Shown here one piece after another: positions 18,544 through 26,799 of a DNA stretch of 33,016 nucleotides. The first letter of the stretch is position 1; every line of letters starts with the position of its first letter. The notes beneath the pieces are model-generated. The model was not told the origin of the DNA and made no database searches. It saw only the letters and a program-made list of their open reading frames with translations. Both the position numbers and the translations under genes were made by a program. The DNA is from Bacilli bacterium (GTDB taxonomy: Bacteria > Bacillota_I > Bacilli_A > RF39 > UBA660), in NCBI GenBank assembly GCA_022791775.1, contig JAAVZT010000035.1, positions 1 through 33,016 on the forward strand, given 5' to 3'.

Positions 18544-19842
18544 TTATTCTTTAAGAAGTCGATTTAATTCGACAGCATATTCCATCGGCAATTCTTTTTT
18601 AAAGTCTTCCATAAATCCTAATATAAGTAATTCTTTGGCTTCTTCTTCAGATAACCCTTTGCATTTTAAATAAAACATTTTTTCTTCACTCACTTTTGAG
18701 ACACTTGCTTCGTGTTCTAAAACAGAGCTATCATTACTTACCATATTTTTAGGATAAGTGTCGCTTTTTGAAATAGAATCCATTAAAATAGTATCGCATT
18801 TTACGTGAGCTTCTGAACAAATAGCATTTTTTTGAATTTTCGTTGTTCCCCGATAATTGGCAATCCCGCCTTTTTCGGCAATTGATTTACTTACAATATT
18901 ACTTTTTGTATACTTTCCCAAATGAATCATTTTTGCACCTGCATCTAAAAATTGAGCTTGTTTCGCATAAGCGATACTTATGGAATTTCCAACTGCATAA
19001 TCTCCCTTTAAAATACAAGAAGGATATTTCATGGTTACTTTACTTCCAATATTTCCATCTACCCATTCCATTTTCCCCTTTTCATCCACGATTGCACGCT
19101 TGGTAACTAAATTATAAACATCTGTGGACCAATTTTGAATGGTTGAATATTTACATTTGGCGTTTTTTCCTACAAAGATTTCTACGACTCCAGCATGTAA
19201 AGAATTTTTAGAATAACTTCGAGCGGTACATCCTTCTATGTAAGATAATTCAGCGCCTTCATCGACGATGATAATAGTTCGTTCGAATTGTCCTAAAGCT
19301 GCTGTGTCAATCCGAAAATAACTTTGTAAAGGTCTATCTAATTTTGTAAATGGCGGGATATAGATAAATGTTCCTCCACTCCATACAGCTCCATTTAAAG
19401 CTGTAAATTTGTTTTCTTTATAATTCACTAAAGAATTAAAATATTTTTGAAACAATTTTGGATGTTTCTGTAATGCCTCATCGGTACTCATAAATATGAT
19501 ATCCTTTGAAATATTTGCATTATGATAGATTACTTCACTTTCATATTGATTACTTGTTCCTGCTAAATATTTTTTTTCGGCATCTATTACACCTAAATCA
19601 CAAAATAATCCTCTAGTTTTTTCATCGATTTGATTCCAATCATTTGTTACTTCTTGATTTGTACTTTTGTAATATAAAAATTCATCAAAATTAATATCTA
19701 AAACGGGGCCAAAAGAAGGAACTTTTAATGTTTGAAAAGCTTCCAATGATTGCAGCCGAAAATCTGTCATCCATTTTGGCTCCTTCTTTTTCTCAGATAA
19801 ACTGATTATAAATTCTTTGGTTAATTTTTCTTTCATTTCCAT
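18544..19842 (-). CDS. sufB: Fe-S cluster assembly scaffold SufB (stand-alone)
   Basis: SufB forms the scaffold with SufC and SufD on which iron-sulfur clusters are built. About 432 aa, a little shorter than the usual 465-495. The beta-helix core is present with NGAVWSGGTFIYIPP, RTIIIVDEGAELSYIEGC and GIANYRGTTKI; the active-site Cys in HVKCDTILMDS corresponds to E. coli Cys405 and LEHEASVSKVSEE holds the His-Glu pair (E. coli 433-434). No sufC, sufD, sufS or sufU is adjacent: upstream is a divergent gene, downstream a terminator and ssb. The start is uncertain (GTG 19845, ATG 19842 or ATG 19836). The -10 box lies so close that the mRNA would have almost no leader. Confidence 0.95.
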   Translation of the reverse strand: MEMKEKLTKEFIISLSEKKKEPKWMTDFRLQSLEAFQTLKVPSFGPVLDINFDEFLYYKSTNQEVTNDWNQIDEKTRGLFCDLGVIDAEKKYLAGTSNQYESEVIYHNANISKDIIFMSTDEALQKHPKLFQKYFNSLVNYKENKFTALNGAVWSGGTFIYIPPFTKLDRPLQSYFRIDTAALGQFERTIIIVDEGAELSYIEGCTARSYSKNSLHAGVVEIFVGKNAKCKYSTIQNWSTDVYNLVTKRAIVDEKGKMEWVDGNIGSKVTMKYPSCILKGDYAVGNSISIAYAKQAQFLDAGAKMIHLGKYTKSNIVSKSIAEKGGIANYRGTTKIQKNAICSEAHVKCDTILMDSISKSDTYPKNMVSNDSSVLEHEASVSKVSEEKMFYLKCKGLSEEEAKELLILGFMEDFKKELPMEYAVELNRLLKE

Positions 19843-19852
19843 CACTTTTTTT

Positions 19853-19882
19853 ATTATATCGCATATCTCTTTTTTTCACCAA
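19853..19882 (-). promoter_or_regulatory. Probable sufB promoter, nearly leaderless
   Basis: Perfect -10 TATAAT (19853-19858) with a weak -35 TTGGTG (19877-19882) at 18-base spacing. Transcription would begin near 19846, directly at the candidate start codons. Confidence 0.5.
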
Positions 19883-19911
19883 TTGAATTTTTTGATTTTG
19901 ATTGATATAAT
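19883..19911 (+). promoter_or_regulatory. Promoter of the unknown-unknown-spoVS unit
   Basis: -35 TTGAAT (19883-19888), 17-base spacer, extended -10 TGATATAAT (TATAAT at 19906-19911). Its -35 abuts the -35 of the divergent sufB promoter. Confidence 0.78.
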
Positions 19912-19936
19912 CTTGATAAGATACGGAGGTCTATTC

Positions 19937-20455
19937 ATGAATTTCTTTTCACCTATTATGAACGATAATATCATTTATTTAAATGAATGGATGAGATATA
20001 ATGAATCTTTTCGAGAAAATCTCCAAATAGTGGGTCCTGATTTAGTGTGTCGGATCAATGGTAACATTGAATCAATTAATATTAGTGATTATTATTTGCC
20101 AAATATCCTTTATAATACGAATCTTCGAGAGGCTTTAAAGAATACGAATCAACTTACTGCAGAAGATTTATTTCGTATTATTCGCGTCAATGTGCTCGCA
20201 GAAGTTTTAGCAAATCCACCAAGTAATTCTTTTCATGATTTGTATATTACGAACATGGATTTAAGGAATGATGAACAGGGTACTCCATTTATCTCTTTTA
20301 CTGACAATTATGGGCATAAATTTAAAATATCTCAAAACTTGGAACAAGTTCTTTCCATGTTTCAAAGATTGCAAGAGCAAGATGGGCAAGTTCGTTTTTC
20401 AAAATTAAAAATGGAATTGGAGCGATTAAAAAATGAAACATCAGAAAATATGTGA
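19937..20455 (+). CDS. Hypothetical cytoplasmic protein, first gene of the spoVS unit
   Basis: 172 aa from the ATG at 19937 (MNFFSPIMNDNIIYL), set by a strong GGAGGT site 7 bases upstream. No signal peptide or membrane segment is visible. The middle part (SINISDYYLPNILYN, TAEDLFRIIRVNVLAEVLAN) looks alpha-helical, followed by a beta-like stretch (PFISFTDNYGHKFKIS) and a C-terminal helix with heptad-like spacing (LEQVLSMFQRLQEQDG, LKMELERLKNE). I do not recognise the family. It overlaps the next gene by 23 bases, and both precede spoVS on the same strand, so they form one transcription unit from the promoter at 19883-19911. Confidence 0.75.
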   Translation: MNFFSPIMNDNIIYLNEWMRYNESFRENLQIVGPDLVCRINGNIESINISDYYLPNILYNTNLREALKNTNQLTAEDLFRIIRVNVLAEVLANPPSNSFHDLYITNMDLRNDEQGTPFISFTDNYGHKFKISQNLEQVLSMFQRLQEQDGQVRFSKLKMELERLKNETSENM

Positions 20456-20819
20456 TTTTAATGTTTATCTAGATGGAGAAGGAACGTTAGAAGAACGGAA
20501 AAATTTGGAACAATTTATGCTAGATGGTAATCAGTATTTTGATTATTTAAGTGAAAATGCGCAAACACAAATTCAGAATTATAATACACAGTTAGCAAAA
20601 ATGTCTTCTGATGAGAAAATTTCTGTCTTAAAAGATAAGCTTACCCGTATTGCCGAAAAGAAAGTACAACAATTTCACAGAGTTCAAAAGGAAGAACAGA
20701 AAAGTAAAACATTAAAACGCGGTTTTGAACGTCGAGCAGGGTTTATTAATGCTTCGATTCTTCTTTATGCTATTTTAAATTTAGGGATTATGATAGCAGT
20801 TCTATTTATTATTTTATAA
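20433..20819 (+). CDS. Hypothetical tail-anchored membrane protein
   Basis: 128 aa. The first 100 residues are highly charged and helical with coiled-coil character (LEERKNLEQFMLDG, ISVLKDKLTRIAEKK, QFHRVQKEEQKSKTLKRG). A single hydrophobic C-terminal helix (about residues 105-128, ILLYAILNLGIMIAVLFIIL) should anchor it in the membrane with the charged part inside. The ATG lies within the end of the preceding gene, with GGAG about 11 bases upstream, so translation is coupled. The two Cys/DFNVYLDGEGT features near the start give no known motif. Unrecognised family. Its position beside spoVS suggests a linked role but proves none. Confidence 0.7.
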   Translation: MKHQKICDFNVYLDGEGTLEERKNLEQFMLDGNQYFDYLSENAQTQIQNYNTQLAKMSSDEKISVLKDKLTRIAEKKVQQFHRVQKEEQKSKTLKRGFERRAGFINASILLYAILNLGIMIAVLFIIL

Positions 20820-20875
20820 TTGTTGGAATTTTTCTTCTTTATTGCCATATATTTAATTAGAATGAAGGAGGAATT

Positions 20876-21136
20876 ATGGAAATATTAAAAGTATCTAGTA
20901 AGTCAAATCCTAGTAAAGTTGCGGGAGCGATTGCTAATATTTATCGAGAGCAAAAAGAAGTAGAAATTCAAACGATCGGGGCTGGAAGCTTAAATCAAGC
21001 CATTAAAGCCATTGCAATTGCTAGAGGATTTGTTGCTCCAAGTGGAGAAAATCTTGTTGTTGTACCCGCTTTTAATGACATTGTTATTAATGATGAGCAA
21101 AAAACAGCCATTAAATTAATCGTCTTAAATAAATAG
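20876..21136 (+). CDS. spoVS: Stage V sporulation protein S
   Basis: 86 aa, the standard SpoVS length, with the family hallmarks MEILKVSSKSNPSKVAGAIA, IGAGSLNQAIKAIAIARGF and FNDIVINDEQKTAIKLIV. SpoVS is a small Alba-like fold protein needed for late spore development in B. subtilis, but it is also widespread in bacteria that do not form spores, where its role is unsettled. The start has a perfect AGGAGG site. It lies 56 bases after the hypothetical membrane-protein gene with no terminator between, and its TAG stop forms part of a terminator hairpin. No other sporulation gene is in the window, so this gene alone does not show that the organism makes spores. Confidence 0.96.
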   Translation: MEILKVSSKSNPSKVAGAIANIYREQKEVEIQTIGAGSLNQAIKAIAIARGFVAPSGENLVVVPAFNDIVINDEQKTAIKLIVLNK

Positions 21137-21167
21137 AGATATCTTCTAATCAGATATCTCTTTTTTC
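21135..21167 (+). terminator. spoVS terminator shared with the convergent methyltransferase gene
   Basis: Ten-base perfect stem AGAGATATCT/AGATATCTCT with a 7-base loop and a T-rich run on the plus strand. The spoVS stop lies in the 5' arm and the opposite gene's TAG stop in the loop. Confidence 0.9.
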
Positions 21168-22033
21168 TTTTTTTCCCATCGAGCATAGAGACCACATGGC
21201 AAAATCATATTACTATCTTTCATTCTAATTCCTAATTCATCACTTTCAATTTGACCATTCTGTTTTTGATTTACTGTTAAATTTAAAATATTTTCTAAAA
21301 TCGTTTTCGATAAACCAGTACTATAAGAATTAATTACAAAAAGTAGCGGATCTTCACTTAATAATTCAGTTGTAAGTTCTACTAATGAAAATAAGTCTTT
21401 TTCAATATTCCATATTTCATTTTTACTACCGCGGCCAAAACTTGGGGGATCCATTAATATAATATCATAGTGATTGCCTCGTCTTATTTCACGACGGACA
21501 AACTTTAATACATCATCAACAAAAAAGCGTATTGGTTTATTTTCTAAATGATTACTTTTCACATTTTCTTTGGCCCAATCGATCATTCCTCTAGAAGAAT
21601 CTACATGTACTACTTCTGCTCCTTCTTTTAGGGCTGCAATGGATGCTCCACCAGTATAAGCAAATAAATTTAAGACTTTAACTTTTCGGTCGGCTTCCTT
21701 AATTGTTTTTCGAATTAAATTCCAATTATAAGCCTGTTCTGGAAATAAGCCAGTATGTTTAAATCCCATTAATTTTAAATTAAATACTAGGTCTTGATAA
21801 GTTATTTGCCAAGTGTTTGGTAACTTGGAATTTTTAATTTTCCAGTTTCCTCCACCTGTGTTACTGCGATTATAAACAGCATCTGCTTTGCTCCATAAAT
21901 TTGTATTTCTATTTTTTTCCCATATAATCTGAGGATCTGGTCGAATTAAAATAATTTGGTTCCATTTTTCTAACTTTTGACCATTTTGCATATCTAATAG
22001 TTGATAATCTTTAAAATCATTTACCGTTTTCAT
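21146..22033 (-). CDS. Class I SAM-dependent 23S rRNA methyltransferase, RlmI/RlmK-like
   Basis: 295 aa, belonging to the COG1092-type rRNA methyltransferases that make 5-methylcytosine or N2-methylguanine in 23S rRNA. The SAM site is LNLFAYTGGASIAALKEGA, the next strand ends in a conserved Asp (VVHVDSSRGMIDWAKEN), and the catalytic motif is ILMDPPSFGRG. The N-terminal PUA domain found in RlmI is absent; the protein starts with a shorter family-specific region (GLFPEQAYNWNLI), as in the small Firmicutes versions. It ends in a basic KKKK segment. It lies convergent to spoVS, sharing a terminator. The ribosome site is weak (GAAGAAAA). Which base is modified cannot be decided from sequence. Confidence 0.85.
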   Translation of the reverse strand: MKTVNDFKDYQLLDMQNGQKLEKWNQIILIRPDPQIIWEKNRNTNLWSKADAVYNRSNTGGGNWKIKNSKLPNTWQITYQDLVFNLKLMGFKHTGLFPEQAYNWNLIRKTIKEADRKVKVLNLFAYTGGASIAALKEGAEVVHVDSSRGMIDWAKENVKSNHLENKPIRFFVDDVLKFVRREIRRGNHYDIILMDPPSFGRGSKNEIWNIEKDLFSLVELTTELLSEDPLLFVINSYSTGLSKTILENILNLTVNQKQNGQIESDELGIRMKDSNMILPCGLYARWEKKKKEISD

Positions 22034-22095
22034 ATTTTTCTTCTTTCTAATTTTATCTTATAATAGATACTCTTTTAAATCAAGAAATTGTAATC

Positions 22096-22124
22096 ATAAA
22101 AAAATAGAATATTTTTATTCTATT
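22096..22124 (-). terminator. Terminator of the ABC exporter operon
   Basis: Nine-base perfect stem AATAGAATA/TATTCTATT with an AAAA loop, followed by seven T on the minus strand. The TAA stop of the second ABC gene is in the 5' arm. Confidence 0.88.
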
Positions 22125-23923
22125 TCTTCAAACTGGCTATTGTATAAATCTGCATAAAATCCATTTTGATTCATGAGTTCTTCATGATTTCCGATTTCTA
22201 CAATGTCGCCTTCCTTCATCACTAAAATTAAGTCCGCATTTTTAATTGTTGAAAGACGATGAGCAATAATAAAAGATGTTCTACCTTTCATTAATTCATC
22301 CATAGCTTGTTGAATTAATACTTCTGTTCTAGTGTCTACGTTACTTGTTGCTTCATCTAAAATCATTACTTTTGGATCTGCTAAAATGGCTCGCGCAATA
22401 GTAAGTAATTGTTTTTGTCCTCCAGAAACATTATTTGTTTCTTCATTTAATATCATATTATATGCATCAGGCAGTGTTTGAATAAAATGATGAACATGGG
22501 CCATTTTGGCAGCATCAATTACTTCATCGTCGGTGGCATCCAGTTTTCCATATCGAAGATTTTCCATAATGGTACCATTAAACAGCCAAGTATCTTGCAA
22601 AACCATGCCAAATATATTTCTTAGATCACTTCTTTTAAATTCATTTATATTATGGCCATCAATTAAAATTTCGCCTTCTCTAACTGTATAAAAGCGCATT
22701 AAAAGTTTGATCATTGTTGTCTTTCCTGCTCCAGTAGGACCAACAATCGCTATTTTTTGACCAGACTTTACTTTTGCATTAAAATCTTTAATAATTATTT
22801 TATCAGGATTATATCCAAATCTTACATGTTTAAATTCAATGTTTCCTTTTATTTTATCTAGAGGTACTGGAAGTGTTCCATTATCTTCTTCTTCTTTTTC
22901 ATCTAGAAAATCAAAGATACGTTCTGCGGAAGCAATCATGGATTGAATTTGATTCATTACCTGTGCTAGTTGCGCAATTGGTTGTGTAAAGTTTTTGGAA
23001 TATTGAATAAAGGATTGGATATTTCCCACATTAATTCGTCCTTTTGCACAATAATAAGCTCCAACAATCGCAATTATGGCATAATTTAAGTTTCCAATAA
23101 AATTCATAATCGGGAACATCATTCCAGAAAAGAATTGACTTTTCCAACCTGACTCATATAATTTTTGATTTTGCTTTTGAAAATCGTCTAATAATTTTTC
23201 TTCCGCATTAAACGCTTTTACTACGGTATGTCCACCTAGCATTTCTTCGATCTCACCGTCAACACTTGCTAAGTATTCTTGTTGACTTTGGAAATACTTT
23301 TGACTATGTTTCATGATAAACATTACAAATATAGAAGCAATTGGCAATACAAGAGCAGTTAAAATAGCCAAACTGATATTAATCGTACACATCATGATAA
23401 ATATTCCGATTACTGTTACAATAGAAGTTACAAATTCGGTTGCGCTTTGATTTAAACTTTGTTGAAGTGTATCAATATCATTTGTAATTACAGATAATGT
23501 TTCCCCCGTTGTTTTCGAATCAAAGTATCGCATTGGTAATTTTTTTATTTTTTCCGAAATCTCTTTTCTTAAACGGTAAGTCGTTTTTTTGCTAATAGAT
23601 GACATTACCCAGGTTTCTACATAAGAAAAGAAAGCACTTAAAATATATAATCCTAATAAGAATAATAAAATGGTTGCAATTGCTTCAAAATTAATTCCGC
23701 CTGTCCCTGAAATTTTAGCAATCAAACCCGTATATAATTCTTGTGTGGCATTTCCGAGAATTTTTGGGCCTGCTATAGAGAAAATGGTACTTGAAATGGC
23801 TACTAAAAAAACAATTATCATTCCAATTTTATATGTACCAATGTATTTGATTAATTTCTTTAGTGTTCCTTTAAAATCTTTTGCTTTTTCGATGTTCGGA
23901 GGGCTCATTCTTTTTTTAGCCAT
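22115..23923 (-). CDS. ABC exporter half-transporter with canonical ATP site (BmrC/LmrC-type partner)
   Basis: 602 aa from the ATG at 23923 (MAKKRMSPPNIEK), chosen because AAGGAGG lies 9 bases upstream; the ATG at 23932 abuts that site. It combines a six-helix exporter domain (about residues 30-340) and an ATPase domain with Walker A GPTGAGKTT (Lys401), a Q-loop (MVLQDTWLFNG), the signature VSGGQKQ, Walker B VMILDEATSNVD with its catalytic Glu, and H-loop IIAHRLST. It overlaps the preceding ABC gene by 8 bases (ATGGCTAA), so the two subunits are coupled and almost certainly form a heterodimer. Substrates of such pairs include drugs, lipids and peptides; none can be deduced here. This subunit supplies the canonical Walker B and H-loop residues. 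Confidence 0.95.
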   Translation of the reverse strand: MAKKRMSPPNIEKAKDFKGTLKKLIKYIGTYKIGMIIVFLVAISSTIFSIAGPKILGNATQELYTGLIAKISGTGGINFEAIATILLFLLGLYILSAFFSYVETWVMSSISKKTTYRLRKEISEKIKKLPMRYFDSKTTGETLSVITNDIDTLQQSLNQSATEFVTSIVTVIGIFIMMCTINISLAILTALVLPIASIFVMFIMKHSQKYFQSQQEYLASVDGEIEEMLGGHTVVKAFNAEEKLLDDFQKQNQKLYESGWKSQFFSGMMFPIMNFIGNLNYAIIAIVGAYYCAKGRINVGNIQSFIQYSKNFTQPIAQLAQVMNQIQSMIASAERIFDFLDEKEEEDNGTLPVPLDKIKGNIEFKHVRFGYNPDKIIIKDFNAKVKSGQKIAIVGPTGAGKTTMIKLLMRFYTVREGEILIDGHNINEFKRSDLRNIFGMVLQDTWLFNGTIMENLRYGKLDATDDEVIDAAKMAHVHHFIQTLPDAYNMILNEETNNVSGGQKQLLTIARAILADPKVMILDEATSNVDTRTEVLIQQAMDELMKGRTSFIIAHRLSTIKNADLILVMKEGDIVEIGNHEELMNQNGFYADLYNSQFEEIE

Positions 23924-26129
23924 GTAATTCATCCTCCTTTAGTTGGGAAAGAGCAATTTCCTTATAAATGTCACATGTTTCTAGTAATTCAGCATGTGTT
24001 CCCTTTCCAACAATAGCTCCTTTGTCTAAAACTATAATTTGATCTGCGTGCATGATAGTACTAATTCTTTGTGCGACAATAAATATCGTTGCATTTTGTA
24101 TTTCTTCTCCTAATGCTTTTCGTAAATTTACATCTGTTTTATAATCGAGAGCTGAAAAGGAATCGTCAAATATATAAATATCTGAATTCGTTGCTAAAGC
24201 TCGAGCAATCGAAATTCTTTGACGTTGTCCACCTGAAACATTGGTTCCACCCTGACTAATTTCACTTTCATATTGTTGTTCTTTTTCTTCGATAAAAGCA
24301 CTTGCTTGGGCAATTTTAGCAGCCCGGTTCATATTTTCATCACTTTGGTCTTCAGCTCCAAATAGAATATTGGAGCGGATGGTTCCACTAAATAATATTC
24401 CTTTTTGAGGAACATATCCAATCTTGGAACGCAATTCATGGATATTTGTTTTTCTGATATCTACTCCATCAATTAAAATTTTTCCACCCGTTACATCAAA
24501 AAAGCGCGGGATTAAATTAATTAAGGTTGATTTGCCACTTCCTGTGGATCCAATAAAGGCTGTAGTTGTTCCTGGTTTTGCTACGAAATTAATTTCTTCT
24601 AAAACGTCTTCTTCTGCATCTGGATATCGAAAATATACATCCTTAAATTCCACAATGCCTTTCTTTGAATCATCAAAATTAACAGGATCTTTTGTTTCAA
24701 TAATTGAATTTTCTTTTTTCAAAACTTCAGCAATTCTTTTTACTGAAACCCAAGCTCTTGGCAACATAATCGATACCATAGATAACATTAAAAATGACAT
24801 AATTACTTGCATCGTATAAGTGATAAATGCCATTAATGTTCCAACTTGTAGTGTTCCCATATCGACTTGTTTCGCTCCAACCCAAATAATTAATATGGCT
24901 ACTCCATTCATGATAAAGTTCATAGTTGGCATCATTATTCCCATTACTCGATTGCAAAACAAATTTGTTTTCGCTAATTCTTGGTTTGCCGCATCAAATC
25001 TTTGCTCTTCATGAAGTTCTGTGCTAAATGCTCGAATAACTGGAATTCCTGTCAATATTTCTCTTGATACTAAATTTAATTTATCTACTAGTTTTTGAAC
25101 TAATTTGAATTTTGGCATCGCAAATATGAATAAAATAATAACAATTAATAAAATCAAACCTATGGCTAATCCTATTACCCAATTCATTGAATTTCCCATT
25201 ACTTTTAGTAAGGCTCCTATTCCTAGCAAAGGACTGTAAACCACAATTCTTAAAACCATAACAAATAACATTTGCACTTGTTGAATATCATTGGTACTTC
25301 TTGTAATTAAACTTGCCGTACTAAATTCATCAAATTCTTTATTAGAAAAACTCATAATTTTTTCAACCAATTTATTACGAAGTAAAAAGGCAAATCTTGC
25401 AGCTGTACGGCTTGCTAAAAAACCAATTAATACTGCGACGATCATGATTAAAGCCGCAATACTTATCATAACTATTCCGTTTGAAATAATATATGACATT
25501 TGTAAATCATCCAAATTTAATCCAATTTTTAAATATTCATTTTTTATGGACTCAATAGCAATCTGTTTTATCATAGAGTTTTCATAATTTGCAAACGTTT
25601 TTTTATATGTTTCATAAATTTCTTTTTTTATTTTTCCATCTAATTTATTAAAAGCTTTTAATGGATTTTCGTCTAGATTAGAAGGTAATTTTAACTGCTC
25701 TATTACTTCTTGATTTCCTGAATCAATTGCTTCTACTAAAATCATTAAAAAAGCAAATTCCTCTTCTAACAGTTCTTTTTGATCCTTAGAAATATCTTTT
25801 CGAATATAGATACTCTCATTTCGTAAAAGTGGATATTTTTTTCCATACTTTTTTTGATCTCGCTCTGATAATTCGAGATATGATTTTTTTTCATAAATCT
25901 GTTCTATTTCTTCTTTTTGATCTGAAAGAGATAGTATTCCTTCATATATATCACTTCGTATTGCAGATGGAATCGTACTATCAATTCCTTTTTCTTGAAT
26001 TCCTACGTTTATTATACTCGCTGTATAATCTGGTAAAGATAAGTCACAGGTCGCCTGAATCCACAATAATACAATGATACAAAGGATAGGAAAAGTAAAT
26101 TTTTTTAATATTCCTCCAATTTGTTTCAT
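23916..26129 (-). CDS. ABC exporter half-transporter with degenerate ATP site and large extracellular loop (BmrD-type partner)
   Basis: 737 aa from the ATG at 26129 (MKQIGGILKK), set by AAAGGAGGAATT. After the first helix comes an unusually large extracytoplasmic segment of about 180 residues (about 35-215), charged and helical, recalling the extracellular domain of BmrD; the remaining helices and the ATPase follow. Walker A is GSTGSGKST (Lys533) and the signature VSGGQRQR is intact. However, Walker B is IYIFDDSFSALD, so Asp656 replaces the catalytic Glu, and the H-loop is IVAQRIST with Gln687 for His. This is the usual degenerate site of heterodimeric exporters, with hydrolysis carried by the composite site using the partner. 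A strong promoter and an operator-like palindrome lie upstream; no regulator gene is adjacent. Confidence 0.95.
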   Translation of the reverse strand: MKQIGGILKKFTFPILCIIVLLWIQATCDLSLPDYTASIINVGIQEKGIDSTIPSAIRSDIYEGILSLSDQKEEIEQIYEKKSYLELSERDQKKYGKKYPLLRNESIYIRKDISKDQKELLEEEFAFLMILVEAIDSGNQEVIEQLKLPSNLDENPLKAFNKLDGKIKKEIYETYKKTFANYENSMIKQIAIESIKNEYLKIGLNLDDLQMSYIISNGIVMISIAALIMIVAVLIGFLASRTAARFAFLLRNKLVEKIMSFSNKEFDEFSTASLITRSTNDIQQVQMLFVMVLRIVVYSPLLGIGALLKVMGNSMNWVIGLAIGLILLIVIILFIFAMPKFKLVQKLVDKLNLVSREILTGIPVIRAFSTELHEEQRFDAANQELAKTNLFCNRVMGIMMPTMNFIMNGVAILIIWVGAKQVDMGTLQVGTLMAFITYTMQVIMSFLMLSMVSIMLPRAWVSVKRIAEVLKKENSIIETKDPVNFDDSKKGIVEFKDVYFRYPDAEEDVLEEINFVAKPGTTTAFIGSTGSGKSTLINLIPRFFDVTGGKILIDGVDIRKTNIHELRSKIGYVPQKGILFSGTIRSNILFGAEDQSDENMNRAAKIAQASAFIEEKEQQYESEISQGGTNVSGGQRQRISIARALATNSDIYIFDDSFSALDYKTDVNLRKALGEEIQNATIFIVAQRISTIMHADQIIVLDKGAIVGKGTHAELLETCDIYKEIALSQLKEDELHG

Positions 26130-26140
26130 AATTCCTCCTT

Positions 26141-26160
26141 TTAGCATAAACTATGCCTAA
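26141..26160. promoter_or_regulatory. Operator-like inverted repeat before the ABC operon
   Basis: Near-palindrome TTAGCATAAACTATGCCTAA (plus-strand reading; one base unmatched) lies between the -10 box and the start codon, a position suited to a repressor. No candidate regulator is adjacent. Confidence 0.4.
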
Positions 26161-26162
26161 TC

Positions 26163-26191
26163 ATTATATGTTAATTATATTGATAAGTCAA
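26163..26191 (-). promoter_or_regulatory. Promoter of the ABC exporter operon
   Basis: -35 TTGACT (26186-26191), 17-base spacer, perfect -10 TATAAT (26163-26168). Confidence 0.82.
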
Positions 26192-26194
26192 TTT

Positions 26195-26226
26195 AAAAAG
26201 AATCATTTTTTAATCTGATTCTTTTT
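26195..26226. terminator. Terminator of the phosphoketolase unit
   Basis: Stem AAGAATCA/TGATTCTT with a 10-base loop, flanked by A and T runs on both sides. The TGA stop of the last gene lies in the stem. Confidence 0.78.
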
Positions 26227-26799
26227 TTTTCGTAATTTTTTTAAATATTCTTTTAAATCTTTTGCCATTTTTTTTTCAATTAATTTCACATCCGTAATTG
26301 GAATTTTTATTTCATAATTCTCAATTTCTGATTTTTTTATTTCTCGATAGCAAATTTTATAATCTTCTATTTTTAAACCAAGATAAACTTTTTTTAATTC
26401 CAATGGCTCAGTTAATAAATTGGGATAAAATAATTTATATGTATTGTTTTGGAATTCGATTTGAAATAAAGCTAATCTTTCATATGGCATATCTAGTTTA
26501 ATGGCCGTTAAAATTTTAGGTAATTTGAAGTCAAAGCAAGCTAATGCAAAATCTGGAATACCAGCATAAAAAATGGGTTTTTTAAGACCATATGAAATAA
26601 AAGGCTCGGGACTTGAAATCATACTCTCTTCTATTATTTTATCTATGCTTTCTTCATCTTTAATAAAATATATGCCTTTTGTTGCTCGTTTGATAATTTC
26701 ATTTTTTAAGATACTTTTGACTTTCAAAGTTGGTTGAAGAACAGGATTTACTAAAAAATTTGCCTTCAAATATAATTCTTCAATTATCACAACTATCAC
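26203..26799 (-). CDS. Hypothetical protein overlapping xfp
   Basis: Up to 198 aa; unrecognised. It overlaps the end of the phosphoketolase gene by 20 bases. The start is uncertain: the frame opens with GTG codons at 26799 and 26790 and a TTG a little later, none with a good ribosome site, so translation may depend on coupling to xfp. The sequence mixes alternating hydrophobic strands ([39 protein letters not shown]) with a very basic C-terminal helix ([20 protein letters not shown]). No signal peptide or membrane helix is evident. A beta-rich ligand or RNA-binding protein is conceivable but not shown. It is the last gene before the terminator. Confidence 0.6.
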   Translation of the reverse strand: MIVVIIEELYLKANFLVNPVLQPTLKVKSILKNEIIKRATKGIYFIKDEESIDKIIEESMISSPEPFISYGLKKPIFYAGIPDFALACFDFKLPKILTAIKLDMPYERLALFQIEFQNNTYKLFYPNLLTEPLELKKVYLGLKIEDYKICYREIKKSEIENYEIKIPITDVKLIEKKMAKDLKEYLKKLRKKKNQIKK

